Origin: Stutzerimonas stutzeri
Lineage (GTDB): Bacteria; Pseudomonadota; Gammaproteobacteria; Pseudomonadales; Pseudomonadaceae
DNA length: 64,000 nt
Reading direction: 5' to 3'
Assembly (NCBI RefSeq): GCF_024448935.1
Contig: NZ_JAMOIE010000015.1
Span: forward strand, 1-64,000
The notes under the pieces are model-generated. The model was not told the origin of the DNA, ran no database searches, and saw only the letters and a list, made by a program, of their open reading frames with translations. Below are positions 39,979 to 50,959 of this stretch, piece after piece (positions within the stretch are counted from its first letter, which is position 1; each line of letters begins with the position of its first letter). A program made the position numbers and the translations under genes.

Positions 39979-42813
39979 ATGGACAAGACCTACCAGCCGC
40001 ACGCCATCGAAACCTCCTGGTACCAGACCTGGGAAACGAACAACTATTTCGCACCCCAAGGTTCAGGCGAGCCCTACACCATCATGATCCCGCCGCCGAA
40101 CGTCACCGGCAGCCTGCACATGGGCCACGGGTTCAACAACGCCATCATGGATGCGCTGATCCGCTGGCGCCGCATGCAGGGCCGCAACACCCTGTGGCAG
40201 CCGGGTACCGACCATGCCGGTATCGCCACGCAGATGGTGGTCGAGCGCCAGCTCGGCGCGCAGGGCGTTTCGCGTCATGACCTTGGACGCGAAAAGTTTC
40301 TCGACAAGGTCTGGCAGTGGAAGGAAGAGTCCGGCGGCACCATTACCCGGCAGATTCGTCGCCTGGGCTCCTCGGTAGACTGGTCGCGCGAACGCTTCAC
40401 CATGGACGACGTCCTGTCCGAGGCGGTCAAGGAAGCCTTCGTCCGCCTGCACGAGGACGGCCTGATCTACCGCGGCAAGCGCCTGGTCAACTGGGATACC
40501 AAGCTGCACACCGCGATCTCAGACCTCGAAGTCGAGAACCATGACGAGAAAGGTCATCTCTGGCACCTGCGTTATCCGCTGGCCGACGGCTGCAAGACTG
40601 CAGACGGCCTGGATTACCTGGTGGTCGCCACGACTCGTCCGGAAACCATGCTGGGTGACGCCGCCATTGCGGTGCACCCGGAGGACGAGCGCTACAAGAG
40701 CCTGATCGGCCGCCACGTCATGCTGCCGCTGGTCAACCGCCTGATCCCCATCGTGGCCGACGACTATGTCGACCTCGAATTCGGTACCGGCTGCGTGAAG
40801 ATCACCCCGGCCCATGACTTCAACGACTACGAGGTCGGCCAGCGTCATCACCTGCCGCTGATCAATATCTTCGACCAGAATGCCTGCATCCTGGCCCGTG
40901 CCCAGGTGTTCAACGTCGACGGCACGGTGAACGACAAGGTCGACGCCAGCCTGCCGGACGGCTACGCGCACATGGACCGCTTCGATGCGCGCAAGGCCAT
41001 CGTCGCCGAGTTCGACGCCATGAGCCTGCTGGAAAAGATCGACGACCACGCGCTGAAAGTCCCCCGCGGTGATCGCTCCGGCACCATCATCGAGCCGTGG
41101 CTGACCGACCAGTGGTACGTTTCCACCAAACCGCTGGCCGAGAAGGCCATCGCCGCCGTCGAAAGCGGCGAAATCCAGTTCGTGCCCAAGCAGTACGAGA
41201 ACATGTACTTCAGCTGGATGCGCGACATCCAGGACTGGTGCATCAGCCGTCAGCTCTGGTGGGGCCATCGCATTCCTGCGTGGTACGACGAAGCCGGCAA
41301 CGTCTACGTTGGCCGCGATGAAGTGGAGGTACGCAGCAAGTACAACCTCTGCAACAACGTCGAACTGCGTCAGGACGAGGACGTGCTGGACACCTGGTTC
41401 AGCTCCGGCCTGTGGACCTTTTCCACACTCGGCTGGCCGCAGCAGACCGAGTTCCTGAAGACCTTCCACCCCACCGACGTGCTGGTCACAGGCTTCGACA
41501 TCATCTTCTTCTGGGTCGCCCGGATGATCATGCTGTCCACTCACCTGACCGGGCAGATTCCGTTCAAGACCGTCTACGTGCACGGTCTGGTACGCGATGG
41601 TCAGGGGCAGAAGATGTCCAAGTCCAAGGGCAACGTGCTCGACCCGCTGGACATCGTCGATGGCATCACCCTCGATGAACTGCTGACCAAGCGCACCAGC
41701 GGCATGATGCAGCCCAAGCTGGCCGAGAAGATCGCCAAGCAGACCCGCGCCGAGTTCCCCGAAGGCATCGCCAGCTACGGCACCGACGCCCTGCGCTTTA
41801 CCTTCTGCTCGCTGGCCTCAACCGGCCGCGACATCAAGTTCGACATGGGCCGCGTCGAGGGTTACCGCAACTTCTGCAACAAGATCTGGAACGCCGCCAA
41901 CTTCGTCTTCGAGAACACCGAGGGCAAGGACACGGGGCTCAACGGCGAGCCCGTCGAGCTCTCGTCGGTGGATCGCTGGATCATCTCCGCGCTGCAGCGT
42001 ACCGAGAGCGAAGTGAATCGACAGCTGGAGGCGTTCCGCTTCGACCTGGCCGCTCAGGCGCTGTACGAGTTCATCTGGGACGAGTACTGCGCCTGGTACC
42101 TGGAGCTGGTCAAGCCGCTGCTGTGGGACGAGACCGCAAGCGCCGAACGCCAGCGCGGCACCCGCCGCACCCTGGTGCGCGTGCTGGAAACCGCGCTGCG
42201 TCTGGCGCATCCGTTCATGCCGTTCATCACCGAGGAAATCTGGCAGCGCGTCGCGCCACTGGCCGGCAAGTCCGGTCCGACGCTGATGCTGCAGCCGTGG
42301 CCGGAGTTCAACCCGGAGCGTATCGACGAAGCCGCCGAAGGCGATATCGAGTGGCTCAAGGCCTTCATGCTGGGCATCCGCCAGATCCGCGGCGAGATGA
42401 ACATCTCCATGGCCAAGCGCATCGACGTGGTGCTGGGCAACGCCTCGGCTACCGATCAACGCCGCCTGACCGACAACGAGCCGCTGCTGAAGAAACTGGC
42501 CAAGCTGGAAAGCGTGCGCCTGCTCAACGACGGCGAAGAAGCACCGCTGTCGGCCATCGCGCTGGTGGGTGACATGCAGGTGCTTGTGCCGATGGCTGGT
42601 CTGATCGACAAGGATGCCGAACTGGCTCGCCTGGACAAGGAACTCGCCCGGCTGGACGGCGAGGTCAAGCGCGTCGGCGGAAAGCTGTCGAACGCCGGTT
42701 TCGTCGACAAGGCTCCCGCCGAGGTGATCGACAAGGAACGCGCCAAACTGGCCGAGGCCGAACAGGCCAAAGCCAGGCTGCAGGAGCAGCGCGACCGCAT
42801 CGCCACGCTCTGA
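39979..42813 (+). CDS. valS: Valine--tRNA ligase
   Basis: 944 residues, a class I synthetase. HIGH motif as [15 protein letters not shown] near residue 40 and KMSKS motif as [10 protein letters not shown] near residue 550. An editing domain ([15 protein letters not shown]), anticodon-binding domain and C-terminal coiled coil ([20 protein letters not shown]) are all present. Codon use is strongly biased, as for highly expressed genes. A terminator follows. Confidence 0.97.
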   Translation: MDKTYQPHAIETSWYQTWETNNYFAPQGSGEPYTIMIPPPNVTGSLHMGHGFNNAIMDALIRWRRMQGRNTLWQPGTDHAGIATQMVVERQLGAQGVSRHDLGREKFLDKVWQWKEESGGTITRQIRRLGSSVDWSRERFTMDDVLSEAVKEAFVRLHEDGLIYRGKRLVNWDTKLHTAISDLEVENHDEKGHLWHLRYPLADGCKTADGLDYLVVATTRPETMLGDAAIAVHPEDERYKSLIGRHVMLPLVNRLIPIVADDYVDLEFGTGCVKITPAHDFNDYEVGQRHHLPLINIFDQNACILARAQVFNVDGTVNDKVDASLPDGYAHMDRFDARKAIVAEFDAMSLLEKIDDHALKVPRGDRSGTIIEPWLTDQWYVSTKPLAEKAIAAVESGEIQFVPKQYENMYFSWMRDIQDWCISRQLWWGHRIPAWYDEAGNVYVGRDEVEVRSKYNLCNNVELRQDEDVLDTWFSSGLWTFSTLGWPQQTEFLKTFHPTDVLVTGFDIIFFWVARMIMLSTHLTGQIPFKTVYVHGLVRDGQGQKMSKSKGNVLDPLDIVDGITLDELLTKRTSGMMQPKLAEKIAKQTRAEFPEGIASYGTDALRFTFCSLASTGRDIKFDMGRVEGYRNFCNKIWNAANFVFENTEGKDTGLNGEPVELSSVDRWIISALQRTESEVNRQLEAFRFDLAAQALYEFIWDEYCAWYLELVKPLLWDETASAERQRGTRRTLVRVLETALRLAHPFMPFITEEIWQRVAPLAGKSGPTLMLQPWPEFNPERIDEAAEGDIEWLKAFMLGIRQIRGEMNISMAKRIDVVLGNASATDQRRLTDNEPLLKKLAKLESVRLLNDGEEAPLSAIALVGDMQVLVPMAGLIDKDAELARLDKELARLDGEVKRVGGKLSNAGFVDKAPAEVIDKERAKLAEAEQAKARLQEQRDRIATL

Positions 42814-42830
42814 TCAGATGCGGCAATCGC

Positions 42831-42864
42831 AAAAGGCCAGCCCGAAAAGGTGCTGGCCTTTTTG
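42831..42864 (+). terminator. Intrinsic terminator after valS
   Basis: AAAAGGCCAGC and GCTGGCCTTTTT form an 11-bp stem with a 10-nt loop and a T run, 18 bases after the valS stop. Confidence 0.93.
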
Positions 42865-43175
42865 CTTAAGGAGGTCATCTTGATTGATGACAAGTTATTA
42901 CCGGCAACGCTGATACACTATGCCGCACATGAAACACCCCTTTACAAACTGGCAGGCCGTTAAAGCCAAGACGAACAGCTCGACGATGTGAAATGAGCCC
43001 CCTGCTGCGAAGCGCAATGCCCCACGTATTTCGCCGAACGCGCAACCGTCTCCCAGGGCAGTCCACCGCCCCGATTTGTTTCACCTCGCTAGCGAATCGT
43101 TCCCCTGCCAGCCGCTGAGGCTGCGTCGACACACCCGCATGCCCCGGCAAGGTTCCTCAAGATGGAGTCCCTCCG
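42865..43175 (+). other. 311-base leader region before nhaD
   Basis: No convincing gene is seen; a 91-codon frame on the minus strand looks like chance. TGATACACT near 42910 resembles an extended -10 box, which would give nhaD a leader of about 250 bases. No specific riboswitch could be recognised by eye. Confidence 0.35.
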
Positions 43176-44558
43176 ATGTATGCACTCATGGCTGTCGTGT
43201 TCGTCATAGGCTATCTATGCATCGCCTTTGAACATCCCCTGAAGATAGACAAGGCCGCTGCCGCGATCCTGACCGCGGTTGTAACCTGGACCATTCTGGT
43301 GCTGGGCGCCGACCAGATACTTCCGCTGCTGCAACCCGGCAGCCACAACCCCGGGGACTCCTCGGCGGTGGTGATCGAATCGCTGCGTCATCATCTGGGA
43401 GAAGTCTCGGAGATTCTCTTCTTCCTGCTCGGCGCGATGACCATCGTCGAGCTGATCGACTCCCACGAAGGTTTCAAGGTAATCACCGACCGCATCCAGA
43501 CCCGCAAGCGCGTGCACCTGCTGTGGATCATCGGCTTCCTCACCTTCTTCCTCTCTGCAGCACTGGACAACCTGACCACCACCATCGTCATGGTCTCGCT
43601 GCTGCGCAAGCTCATCCGTGGCCGTCCCGAGCGCTGGTTGTTCGTCGGCGTCGTGGTAATCGCCGCCAACGCCGGTGGTGCCTGGTCGCCGATCGGTGAC
43701 GTGACCACCACCATGCTCTGGATCGGTAGCCAGATCAGCGCTTCCGGCGTGATTACCGGCCTGTTCCTGCCAAGCCTGGTGTGCCTGCTGGTACCGCTGC
43801 TCATCCTCAGCTTCCGCCTGCACGGTGAAGCCCCGCGGCCACGAGCACGGGCGCACCTGGCGGAAAAATACCCGCCGGCCACCACGCCATTCGAGCGCAA
43901 TCTGGTACTCGGTCTTGGCCTCGGCGCCCTGCTCTTCGTCCCGGTGTTCAAGACCGTGACCCACCTGCCGCCGTACATGGGCATCCTCTTCGGCCTGGGC
44001 GTGCTCTGGGTGACCACCGAGTTCATCCACCGCAACAAGAGTGCCGAAGACAAGCACCCGCTTTCGGTAGTCGGCGTCCTGCGCAAGGTGGACACCCCCA
44101 GCGTGCTGTTCTTCCTCGGCATTCTGTTGGCCGTATCCAGTCTCGCTACCGCGGGCCACCTGACCCAGGTCGCGACCGCGCTGCGTGAATCGCTCGGCCA
44201 CATCTACCCGATCACCTACGCCATCGGCCTGCTTTCGGCCGTGGTCGACAACGTGCCGCTGGTGGCCGGTGCGATGAAGATGTACCCGCTGGTCAGCGAG
44301 AAGATGCTGGCTGCAACCGCGGCAGAGGAAATTAGCTGGATGTCCCAGTTCGTCGTCGATGGCAACTTCTGGGAGATGCTCGCCTTCTGCGCCGGTACCG
44401 GCGGTAGCACGCTGATCATCGGCTCGGCTGCGGGGGTCGCGGCGATGGGCATGGAGAAGATCAGCTTCACCTGGTACGTCAAGCGCGTCAGCTTGCTGGC
44501 CTTCCTCGGTTACACTGCGGGCGCCGCGACCTACATCGGCATGCTCGCCCTGCGCTAA
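43176..44558 (+). CDS. nhaD: NhaD-type Na+/H+ antiporter
   Basis: 460 residues with about 12 membrane helices, ion-transporter (IT) superfamily. It shows the NhaD pattern: AALDNLTTTIVMVSLLRKL, NAGGAWSPIGDVTTTMLW and SAVVDNVPLVAGAMKM. The acidic and polar residues in DNLTT and DNVPL are where transport residues lie in the family. It should export Na+ or Li+ in exchange for protons and help in salt tolerance. GGAG precedes the ATG. It is followed by a winged-helix gene and an SLC13 permease on the same strand. Confidence 0.93.
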   Translation: MYALMAVVFVIGYLCIAFEHPLKIDKAAAAILTAVVTWTILVLGADQILPLLQPGSHNPGDSSAVVIESLRHHLGEVSEILFFLLGAMTIVELIDSHEGFKVITDRIQTRKRVHLLWIIGFLTFFLSAALDNLTTTIVMVSLLRKLIRGRPERWLFVGVVVIAANAGGAWSPIGDVTTTMLWIGSQISASGVITGLFLPSLVCLLVPLLILSFRLHGEAPRPRARAHLAEKYPPATTPFERNLVLGLGLGALLFVPVFKTVTHLPPYMGILFGLGVLWVTTEFIHRNKSAEDKHPLSVVGVLRKVDTPSVLFFLGILLAVSSLATAGHLTQVATALRESLGHIYPITYAIGLLSAVVDNVPLVAGAMKMYPLVSEKMLAATAAEEISWMSQFVVDGNFWEMLAFCAGTGGSTLIIGSAAGVAAMGMEKISFTWYVKRVSLLAFLGYTAGAATYIGMLALR

Positions 44559-44617
44559 ACCGCAGTGAGCCTGGCCAGGTCGCTGCCCCCCATAGACGAC
44601 CTGGCCAGGGACCTTCC

Positions 44618-44914
44618 ATGACCGTCAGCAAGACCAAAACCAGTTTCTATCGCCGACTCTACGTCGCCTGGCTGATTGACAGCGGCACCGCCTGCAGTGT
44701 CCCTGCACTGATGGCCGCGACCGGCATGCCACGGCGTACCGCCCAGGACACCCTTGCCGCGCTCACGGAGCTGGACATCGACTGCAGCTTCGAGCAGGAC
44801 GACGGCGAACGCCACAATGCCGGCCACTATGCCATCCGCGACTGGGGTGCCATCGAAAAGGGCTGGATCGAGCGCAACCTGCCGCGTATCAAATCCATTC
44901 TCGAATATCCCTGA
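44618..44914 (+). CDS. Small winged helix-turn-helix protein
   Basis: 98 residues matching the short winged-helix family HTH_43: FYRRLYVAWLIDSGTACSVPALMAATGMPRRTAQDTLAALTELDI is a classical helix-turn-helix, followed by a beta wing (EQDDGERHNAGHYAIRDWG). It probably binds DNA as a dimer. AGGGA precedes the ATG. It stands between nhaD and the SLC13 permease, six bases ahead of the latter, so it may regulate one or both transporters; this is inferred from position. Confidence 0.8.
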   Translation: MTVSKTKTSFYRRLYVAWLIDSGTACSVPALMAATGMPRRTAQDTLAALTELDIDCSFEQDDGERHNAGHYAIRDWGAIEKGWIERNLPRIKSILEYP

Positions 44915-44920
44915 TCGACC

Positions 44921-46747
44921 ATGAGTGGCGACCTGCTGCTGGTTCTCGCCCTGCTCACCGGCTGCATCGGCCTGTTCGCGCTGAACAAGCCACGCATGGA
45001 CGTGGTGGCGGTACTGGCCATGGTCGCGCTGCCGCTCACTGGTGTGCTCAGCGTGCAGGAGGCACTGGCCGGCTTCAGCGATCCGAGCGTGGTGCTGATC
45101 GCCACCCTGTTCGTCATCGGCGACGGCCTGGTGCGCACCGGCATCGCCTATCGCCTGGGCGACTGGCTGATGCGTACCGCCGGCAGCAGCGAGACCCGCT
45201 TGCTGATTCTGCTGATGCTGGCCGTCGCGGGGCTCGGCTCGGTGATGAGTTCGACCGGCGTGGTGGCGATCTTCATTCCCGTGGTGCTCGGCGTCGCCAA
45301 TCGCATGAAGGTCTCGCCACGGCGGCTGATGATGCCGCTGGCGTTCGCCGGCCTGATCAGCGGCATGCTGACGCTGGTGGCGACGCCGCCGAACCTGGTG
45401 ATCAACAGCGAACTGCGCCGCGCCGGGCTCGACGGCTTCTCCTTCTTCGATTTCACCCCCATCGGCCTGGCGATTCTGTTGCTCGGCGTCGGCTACATGC
45501 TGCTGGCGCGCCGCTGGCTGGGCAGCGACAAGCGCAGCGAAGCGACAGAACATCGCCATACGCTGGCGGATCTGGCGCGAGAGTATCGACTGGAAGAACG
45601 CGAGCGGCGACTGCGGGTGATGCCGGGATCAATTCTCGCCAACCAGGCGCTGGACGAGCTGAAGCTGCGAACCCAGTACGGCATCAACGTGATCGCCGTG
45701 GAACGCCATGACCGCTTTCGCAACCTTCTGCTGATCGCGACGGGCAATACCGAACTGTTCGTCGGCGATGTGCTGCTGGTCGATCTGGCCAGCCCGGCCA
45801 TCGGCCTGCTCGGCGCCTATCAGGAGCTGGGCCTCGAACCCCTGCAACTCAGCACCTCCTACTATTCGGTGCACGGTCGCGAGCTGGGGCTGGCGGAAGT
45901 GGCGCTGCCACCGGATTCGCGCCTACCGGGCAAGACCATCCAGCAACTGGGTTTTCGCAGCCGGCACAAGCTCAACGTGGTCGGTCTGCGCCGCAATCGC
46001 CAAGCCCTGCAGGGGCTGCTGGTGGATGAAAAGCTCAAGCCAGCCGATACGCTGCTGGTGGCCGGCAGCTGGAAGCACATTCACCGTCTGCAGGGCATGA
46101 GCCGCGACCTCCTCGTGCTGAGCCTGCCGGCCGAGGTGGACGATGTGGCGCCCGCGGCCAACCAGGCACCGTTCGCGCTGCTCGGGCTGGCGGTGATGGT
46201 GACATTGATGGTCAGCGGCCTGGTGCCCAACGTGCTGGCGGCGCTGATTGGCTGCCTGGTCATGGGCCTGTTCCGCTGCATCGAGATGGAGAGCGCCTAC
46301 AAGGCGATTCACTGGCAAAGCCTGGTGCTGATCGTCGGCATGTTGCCGTTCGCCCTGGCGTTGCAGAAAACCGGCGGCATCGCCCTGGCGACATCGGGGC
46401 TGGTCGGCCTGCTCGGCGACGCCGGACCGCATGCCCTGCTCGCCAGCCTGTTTCTGCTGACCGCCGTGATCGGGCTGTTCATCTCCAACACAGCGACGGC
46501 TGTGCTGATGGCACCCGTTGCGCTGTCCACCGCCGAGCAGCTGGGCGCCTCGCCCTACCCGTTCGCCATGATCGTCGCGCTGGCGGCCTCCGCCGCGTTC
46601 ATGACGCCGATTTCCTCGCCGGTGAACACCCTGGTGCTCGGTCCCGGGCAATACCGCTTCGCCGACTTTGTCCGAGTTGGCGTGCCCTTTACCGCGCTGG
46701 TCATGATCGTCTCGGTGCTGCTGGTGCCGCTGCTGTTTCCGCTATGA
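44921..46747 (+). CDS. SLC13-family permease with two RCK_C (TrkA-C) domains
   Basis: 608 residues. The N-terminal membrane part (SGDLLLVLALLTGCIGLFALNKP ... SSTGVVAIFIPVVLGVANRM, GMLTLVATPPNLVINSELRRAG) and the C-terminal membrane part (NTATAVLMAPVALS, MTPISSPVNTLVLGPGQYRFADFVRVG) form an SLC13/CitT-like transporter of about 12 helices. Two TrkA-C regulatory domains lie in between (about residues 210-290 and 300-385). Such proteins carry dicarboxylates, sulfate or other anions with Na+; the substrate cannot be told. Next to a Na+/H+ antiporter, Na+-coupled uptake is plausible. Confidence 0.88.
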   Translation: MSGDLLLVLALLTGCIGLFALNKPRMDVVAVLAMVALPLTGVLSVQEALAGFSDPSVVLIATLFVIGDGLVRTGIAYRLGDWLMRTAGSSETRLLILLMLAVAGLGSVMSSTGVVAIFIPVVLGVANRMKVSPRRLMMPLAFAGLISGMLTLVATPPNLVINSELRRAGLDGFSFFDFTPIGLAILLLGVGYMLLARRWLGSDKRSEATEHRHTLADLAREYRLEERERRLRVMPGSILANQALDELKLRTQYGINVIAVERHDRFRNLLLIATGNTELFVGDVLLVDLASPAIGLLGAYQELGLEPLQLSTSYYSVHGRELGLAEVALPPDSRLPGKTIQQLGFRSRHKLNVVGLRRNRQALQGLLVDEKLKPADTLLVAGSWKHIHRLQGMSRDLLVLSLPAEVDDVAPAANQAPFALLGLAVMVTLMVSGLVPNVLAALIGCLVMGLFRCIEMESAYKAIHWQSLVLIVGMLPFALALQKTGGIALATSGLVGLLGDAGPHALLASLFLLTAVIGLFISNTATAVLMAPVALSTAEQLGASPYPFAMIVALAASAAFMTPISSPVNTLVLGPGQYRFADFVRVGVPFTALVMIVSVLLVPLLFPL

Positions 46748-46857
46748 ATGCCGGCTGCCTCGGGACACCCACCGACGGGTAGCCAGCGAAAAGTGGCATT
46801 GCGGCTGAAAGGGCCAGCCGTTAAGCTCCAGCTCTCATTCTAAAAAGAACAGACTCC

Positions 46858-48027
46858 ATGCCTCAGCGTGTCGCCCTGTTTCCGGTCCTGCTGGCCGGTG
46901 CCGTTCTCTTGTTGGTCGTCCATGGCCTTGGCCGCTTCGTCTATACCCCTCTTCTGCCCTGGCTGGTGGAGGACGGCCTGCTGACCGTGCAGGAAGGCGC
47001 CAGCATCGCCAGCTGGAACTACCTGGGCTATCTGATCGGCGCCCTGCTCGCGGTGCGCTGGCATCGCGTCGCGCAGATCCGCCGTACGCTGCCCTGGGCA
47101 CTGGCGCTACACGTCCTGAGCGCCCTGCTGCAGACCCAGGCGGAATCCGCTGACGCCCTCGCCGCATTGCGCCTGGCCAATGGCATCAGCAACGGTCTGG
47201 TATTCGTCCAGGCGCCTTCGCTGATCCTCGAATGGCTGGCGCGACAGCAGCGCGTTTCCTCCAGTGGCCTGGTCTATCTCGGTGTCTGCGTCGGGCTGAT
47301 TCTCTCCAGTTTGCTGGTGAGCCTGAGCGACGGGTACCTGCTGGGAGCCGAGCGTTGGTGGCCGGCGGCGTTGCTTTCGATACCGCTGGCCTGGTGGGGC
47401 TGGCGGCAGCTGTCGCGGCTGGACATGCCTGACGAGGAAAAGGCCCATTCTGCGGAGGAGCCACCCAGCGGCAAACTGCTCGATCGCTCCAGCACACCGC
47501 TGTTTCTTTCCTATGCCGGCGCCGGCATGGGCTACATCCTGCCGATGACTTTCCTGCCGATGGTCGCGCGTCTGCAGGTGGAGCCCGGTGACTTCCTCAT
47601 CGGTGGCAGCTGGCTGGTGGTGGCGCTGGCGACGCTGCCGGCGCCCTGGCTGTGGAATCGTCTCGGCGTGCGCATGGGTGACGACATCGCCTTGCGCCTG
47701 AGCTACCTCACCCAACTGCTCGGCGTACTGGCCGCGCTGCTGCTGCCCGGCGCGGTCGGCATCCTGCTCTGTGCGGTACTGGTCGGCGGCACCTTTCTCG
47801 GCACCGTGCTGTTGACCCAGCGCCTGGCGCGAGCGCTGCATCCACACCAGGGGCCGCGGCTATCGGCGGCGCTGATCGCACTCTACGGCCTGACCCAGCT
47901 CGCCGCCCCCTGGCTGACCAGTATCTGGATGGGCATGGGCGGCAGCCTGCACAGCGCCTTCTGGCTCGGTGCCGGGGCGCTGCTCTGGGGCCTGCTGTGG
48001 ATGCTGATGGTGCCGCGTCGTCGCTAG
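46858..48027 (+). CDS. YbfB/YjiJ-type MFS transporter
   Basis: 389 residues with 12 predicted membrane helices. The N-terminus [39 protein letters not shown] is characteristic of the YbfB/YjiJ branch of the major facilitator superfamily. Substrate unknown. It has its own 110-base upstream gap and no close operon partner; rlmF follows 70 bases later. Confidence 0.87.
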   Translation: MPQRVALFPVLLAGAVLLLVVHGLGRFVYTPLLPWLVEDGLLTVQEGASIASWNYLGYLIGALLAVRWHRVAQIRRTLPWALALHVLSALLQTQAESADALAALRLANGISNGLVFVQAPSLILEWLARQQRVSSSGLVYLGVCVGLILSSLLVSLSDGYLLGAERWWPAALLSIPLAWWGWRQLSRLDMPDEEKAHSAEEPPSGKLLDRSSTPLFLSYAGAGMGYILPMTFLPMVARLQVEPGDFLIGGSWLVVALATLPAPWLWNRLGVRMGDDIALRLSYLTQLLGVLAALLLPGAVGILLCAVLVGGTFLGTVLLTQRLARALHPHQGPRLSAALIALYGLTQLAAPWLTSIWMGMGGSLHSAFWLGAGALLWGLLWMLMVPRRR

Positions 48028-48097
48028 CATCAAGCCTATCCGCCAGCAGCGGTTGTGGGACAATGCGCGCCCCAGCCGCCAATCTCCCGCTGATCAG

Positions 48098-49102
48098 ATG
48101 CCGCGTAAATCTCCGTCCCCGACTACCCAGCCCGGCCGTGCCGAACCCGGCAAGGCCCTACTGCATCCACGCAACCGCCATACCGGCCGCTACGACTTCC
48201 CGACGCTGATCGCTGGCTGCCCGGAGCTGGCCGGGCACGTCATCCTCAATCCCTACGGCAAGCAGAGCATCGACTTCGCCAACCCGGATGCGGTCCGCGT
48301 GTTCAATCGCGCACTGCTCAAGCAGTTCTACGGGATCGCGCATTGGGACATACCGCCGGGTTACCTGTGCCCGCCGGTTCCAGGCCGGGCCGACTATCTG
48401 CACGGTCTGGCCGACTTGCTGGCGGACGAAAACACTGGCGAGATTCCTCGCGGCACAGGCATTCATGCGCTGGACATTGGCACTGGCGCCAACTGCATTT
48501 ATCCGTTGATCGGTCGGCGCGAATATGGCTGGCGCTTCACGGGGTCGGATATCGACGCAACGGCGCTGACATCGGCCCGTACCATCGTCACCGCCAATAA
48601 GCTGGGCAAGAGCATTGCGCTGCGCCCGCAGCAGCACCCCCGCCACGTATTTGAACACCTGGTGCAGGCCGACGACCGCTTCGACGTCACGCTGTGCAAT
48701 CCGCCCTTCCATGCGTCCCAAGCAGAAGCCAGCAGTGGCAGCCAGCGCAAGTGGCGCAACCTTGGCAGGCTCGACCCCAAGCGCAAACTGCCCACCCTTA
48801 ATTTCGGCGGTCAGGCGGCAGAACTTTGGTGTGAAGGCGGGGAGGCAGCCTTCATTGCGCTGCTGGCGGATGAAAGTCGCGGGGTGAGCCAGCAGGTCTG
48901 CTGGTTCAGCACGCTGGTGTCGAAAGCAAGCAACGTACAGCCGCTGCAGGCTCGGCTCAAGAAGCTCGGCGCCCAGCAGGTCCGCGTATGCGAAATGTCC
49001 CAGGGGCAAAAGCGCAGTCGCTTCGTGGCCTGGAGCTACCTCGATCATGAACAGCGCGCGACCTGGCGTGCTGATCGCTGGTCGAACCGCCAGGCAGGCT
49101 GA
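48098..49102 (+). CDS. rlmF: 23S rRNA (adenine1618-N6)-methyltransferase RlmF
   Basis: 334 residues from the ATG at 48098 ([11 protein letters not shown]). Family motifs are [23 protein letters not shown], the SAM-binding [16 protein letters not shown] and the catalytic NPPF in [15 protein letters not shown]. It methylates A1618 of 23S rRNA. An upstream in-frame start at 48053 is possible but not supported by family length. Confidence 0.95.
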   Translation: MPRKSPSPTTQPGRAEPGKALLHPRNRHTGRYDFPTLIAGCPELAGHVILNPYGKQSIDFANPDAVRVFNRALLKQFYGIAHWDIPPGYLCPPVPGRADYLHGLADLLADENTGEIPRGTGIHALDIGTGANCIYPLIGRREYGWRFTGSDIDATALTSARTIVTANKLGKSIALRPQQHPRHVFEHLVQADDRFDVTLCNPPFHASQAEASSGSQRKWRNLGRLDPKRKLPTLNFGGQAAELWCEGGEAAFIALLADESRGVSQQVCWFSTLVSKASNVQPLQARLKKLGAQQVRVCEMSQGQKRSRFVAWSYLDHEQRATWRADRWSNRQAG

Positions 49103-49136
49103 TCATTTCCGCTACGATCAGCTTAAGCATTTCACC

Positions 49137-49328
49137 TCAGACGGCAATATCCCAGCGTTGGCGATCTTTCAGGGCCAGCGTCTGGATATACCGCGGCTCC
49201 CCGTTGATTTCCTCCAGCTCGGTCATCCCGGCGAGTTCGCCGACAACGCGATAGCGCTTGCCGACGCGCTTGTCCTGCAGCGGATAGAGCTGGGCGATCT
49301 GTTGGGCGAGTTCGGTAAGAGTGGACAT
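49137..49328 (-). CDS. Small conserved-looking hypothetical protein
   Basis: 63 residues: an N-terminal helix (STLTELAQQIAQLYPLQDKRVG) and a beta-rich C-terminus (KRYRVVGELAGMTELEEINGEPRYIQTLAL). It looks like a small globular cytoplasmic protein; no family recognised. It converges with rlmF and lies downstream of the 40-residue membrane peptide gene. Codon use and composition fit the host. Function unknown. Confidence 0.65.
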   Translation of the reverse strand: MSTLTELAQQIAQLYPLQDKRVGKRYRVVGELAGMTELEEINGEPRYIQTLALKDRQRWDIAV

Positions 49329-49476
49329 GGTTCGGTAGCTCCAGATGACTGCATGCCGCAGCTTTTTACAGGCCTTAGGTTACGATTCAACGACAACCTT
49401 CCTTCGTCTCGCCTGTTGGAGCGACCCGTTGCGCAATTGATTCCCTACCAGGGGCAAAAACTACCCGAACGATTGA

Positions 49477-49599
49477 TCAGCAGATACCTGCACCCAGCTG
49501 TAGCAGAGCCAGGCCGCCCTGCTGCCAGCCCCACCAGGCCGCCACCAAGAGCAGCGCCGCCAACACGGCGCCGCCTGCCCATAACCAGCCGCGGCGCAT
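49477..49599 (-). CDS. 40-residue single-span membrane peptide coupled to MFS gene
   Basis: A short gene of 40 codons starting at 49599, where its ATG shares a base with the stop of the MFS transporter gene (TGATG). The product starts [10 protein letters not shown], has one hydrophobic span (AVLAALLLVAAWWGW) and ends QQGGLALLQLGAGIC. Two N-terminal arginines suggest the N-terminus stays inside. Termination-reinitiation coupling with the transporter and the clean membrane profile support a real gene. It could be a small regulatory partner of the transporter (inference). The 150 bases after it hold nothing recognisable. Confidence 0.65.
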   Translation of the reverse strand: MRRGWLWAGGAVLAALLLVAAWWGWQQGGLALLQLGAGIC

Positions 49600-50810
49600 C
49601 AGGCCGTACCTGCAGCCAAGCGCACACGCTCGACAGGTTGCTCACGAATTGGCCAGTTGAGCGCAGCAGCCATCAGGCTCAGCGCGATGGAAATCTGCCA
49701 GACCAGGTCGTAACTGCCCGTCGTGTCATAGACCCAGCCGCCCAGCCAGCCACCGAAGAACGAGCCGATCTGGTGGAACAGAAACACGATGCCGCCCAAC
49801 ATCGACAGATTGCGCACGCCGAACAGCGTAGCGACCGTGCCATTGGTCAAGGGCACGGTGGACAGCCAGAGCAACCCCATGGCGATGCCGAAGGCATAGG
49901 CGGTCCAGAGCGTCAGCGGAGCGAAGAAGAACGCACTGATCACTACCGCTCGAGCCAGATAGAGCGCGGTCAGCAATTTCGGTTTCGAATAGCATCCTCC
50001 CAGCCAGCCCGCTGTGTAGGTACCGACGATATTGAACAGCCCGACCAGGGCCAGGACCGTCGTGCCGGCCATCGCGGGCAATTGCTTGTCGACCAGATAG
50101 GCGGGCAGGTGTATGCCGATGAATACGACCTGAAACCCGCAGACGAAGAAACCCAGCGCCAGCAGGCGGAAGCCCGAATGGTTGACCGCTTCACGCAGCG
50201 CCTCCATCAGCGTTTGCTGCGGGCCGGTCACTGGCGCTGCCGGCCCGCTGCGCAGCATCAACGCCAGCGGCATGATCAGCGCCACCAACAGCCCCAGCGC
50301 CAACAAGGCCGATGACCAGCCAAGCCAGCCGATCAGACCGAGCGTGCCGGGCAGCATGGCAAACTGACCGAACGATCCCGCTGCGCTGGCAATCCCCATC
50401 GCCATGCTGCGTTTTTCGACCGGCACCGCGCGCCCGACTGCGCCAAGGATCACGGAAAACGATGTTCCGGAAAGCCCCAGCCCAATCAGCAGCCCTGCAC
50501 TGAGAGACAACGATACCGGGGAATCCGCAGCCGCCATCAGCAACAGGCCGACCGCATAGAGCACGCCACCGAGCAGCACCGCACGGGCCACACCAAAACG
50601 GTCCGCCAGCGCGCCGGTGACCGGCTGCGCCAGGCCCCAGATCAGATTCTGCAGGGCGATGGCAAAGGCAAAGGTTTCACGCCCCCAGCCGAATTCGGCG
50701 CTCATGGGTGGCAGGAAAAGGCCGAACCCGTGTCGGATTCCCAGGGAAAGAGCGAGAATCAAGGAGCCACCCAGCAGGATCCAGGTACTGTTGCGCCAAA
50801 TCGCATTCAT
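49599..50810 (-). CDS. MFS transporter
   Basis: 403 residues from the ATG at 50810 (a GTG nine bases upstream is also open), with 12 membrane helices. The first-half motif [17 protein letters not shown] fits MFS motif A, and [40 protein letters not shown] resembles oxalate/formate- and monocarboxylate-type carriers. Substrate unknown. The stop overlaps the start of a tiny membrane peptide gene. It is divergent from yejK. Confidence 0.88.
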   Translation of the reverse strand: MNAIWRNSTWILLGGSLILALSLGIRHGFGLFLPPMSAEFGWGRETFAFAIALQNLIWGLAQPVTGALADRFGVARAVLLGGVLYAVGLLLMAAADSPVSLSLSAGLLIGLGLSGTSFSVILGAVGRAVPVEKRSMAMGIASAAGSFGQFAMLPGTLGLIGWLGWSSALLALGLLVALIMPLALMLRSGPAAPVTGPQQTLMEALREAVNHSGFRLLALGFFVCGFQVVFIGIHLPAYLVDKQLPAMAGTTVLALVGLFNIVGTYTAGWLGGCYSKPKLLTALYLARAVVISAFFFAPLTLWTAYAFGIAMGLLWLSTVPLTNGTVATLFGVRNLSMLGGIVFLFHQIGSFFGGWLGGWVYDTTGSYDLVWQISIALSLMAAALNWPIREQPVERVRLAAGTA

Positions 50811-50959
50811 CACTGACACGCTTGCAAAAATCGAGGGGGATCCATCTTACTCGCAACCACCTCGTCATCCACCTCCCCCTTTTTACTCAGGCGAACGGCG
50901 AGCGACAGGGTAGCTCGGGTAGACTGCCGCCTGTCTGCCTTCTCGACACGAGTACCTCC

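Noticed and set aside
42875-43150. 91-codon minus-strand frame before nhaD
   Set aside because: No recognisable domain, no ribosome-binding site and unlikely composition.
44555-45559. 334-codon minus-strand frame rich in Gln and His
   Set aside because: Antisense to the winged-helix and SLC13 genes; composition is that of a shadow frame.
49047-50315. 422-codon plus-strand frame over the MFS gene
   Set aside because: It lies antisense to a clear 12-helix transporter and has a low-complexity, Arg/Gln/His-rich product typical of shadow frames in GC-rich DNA.
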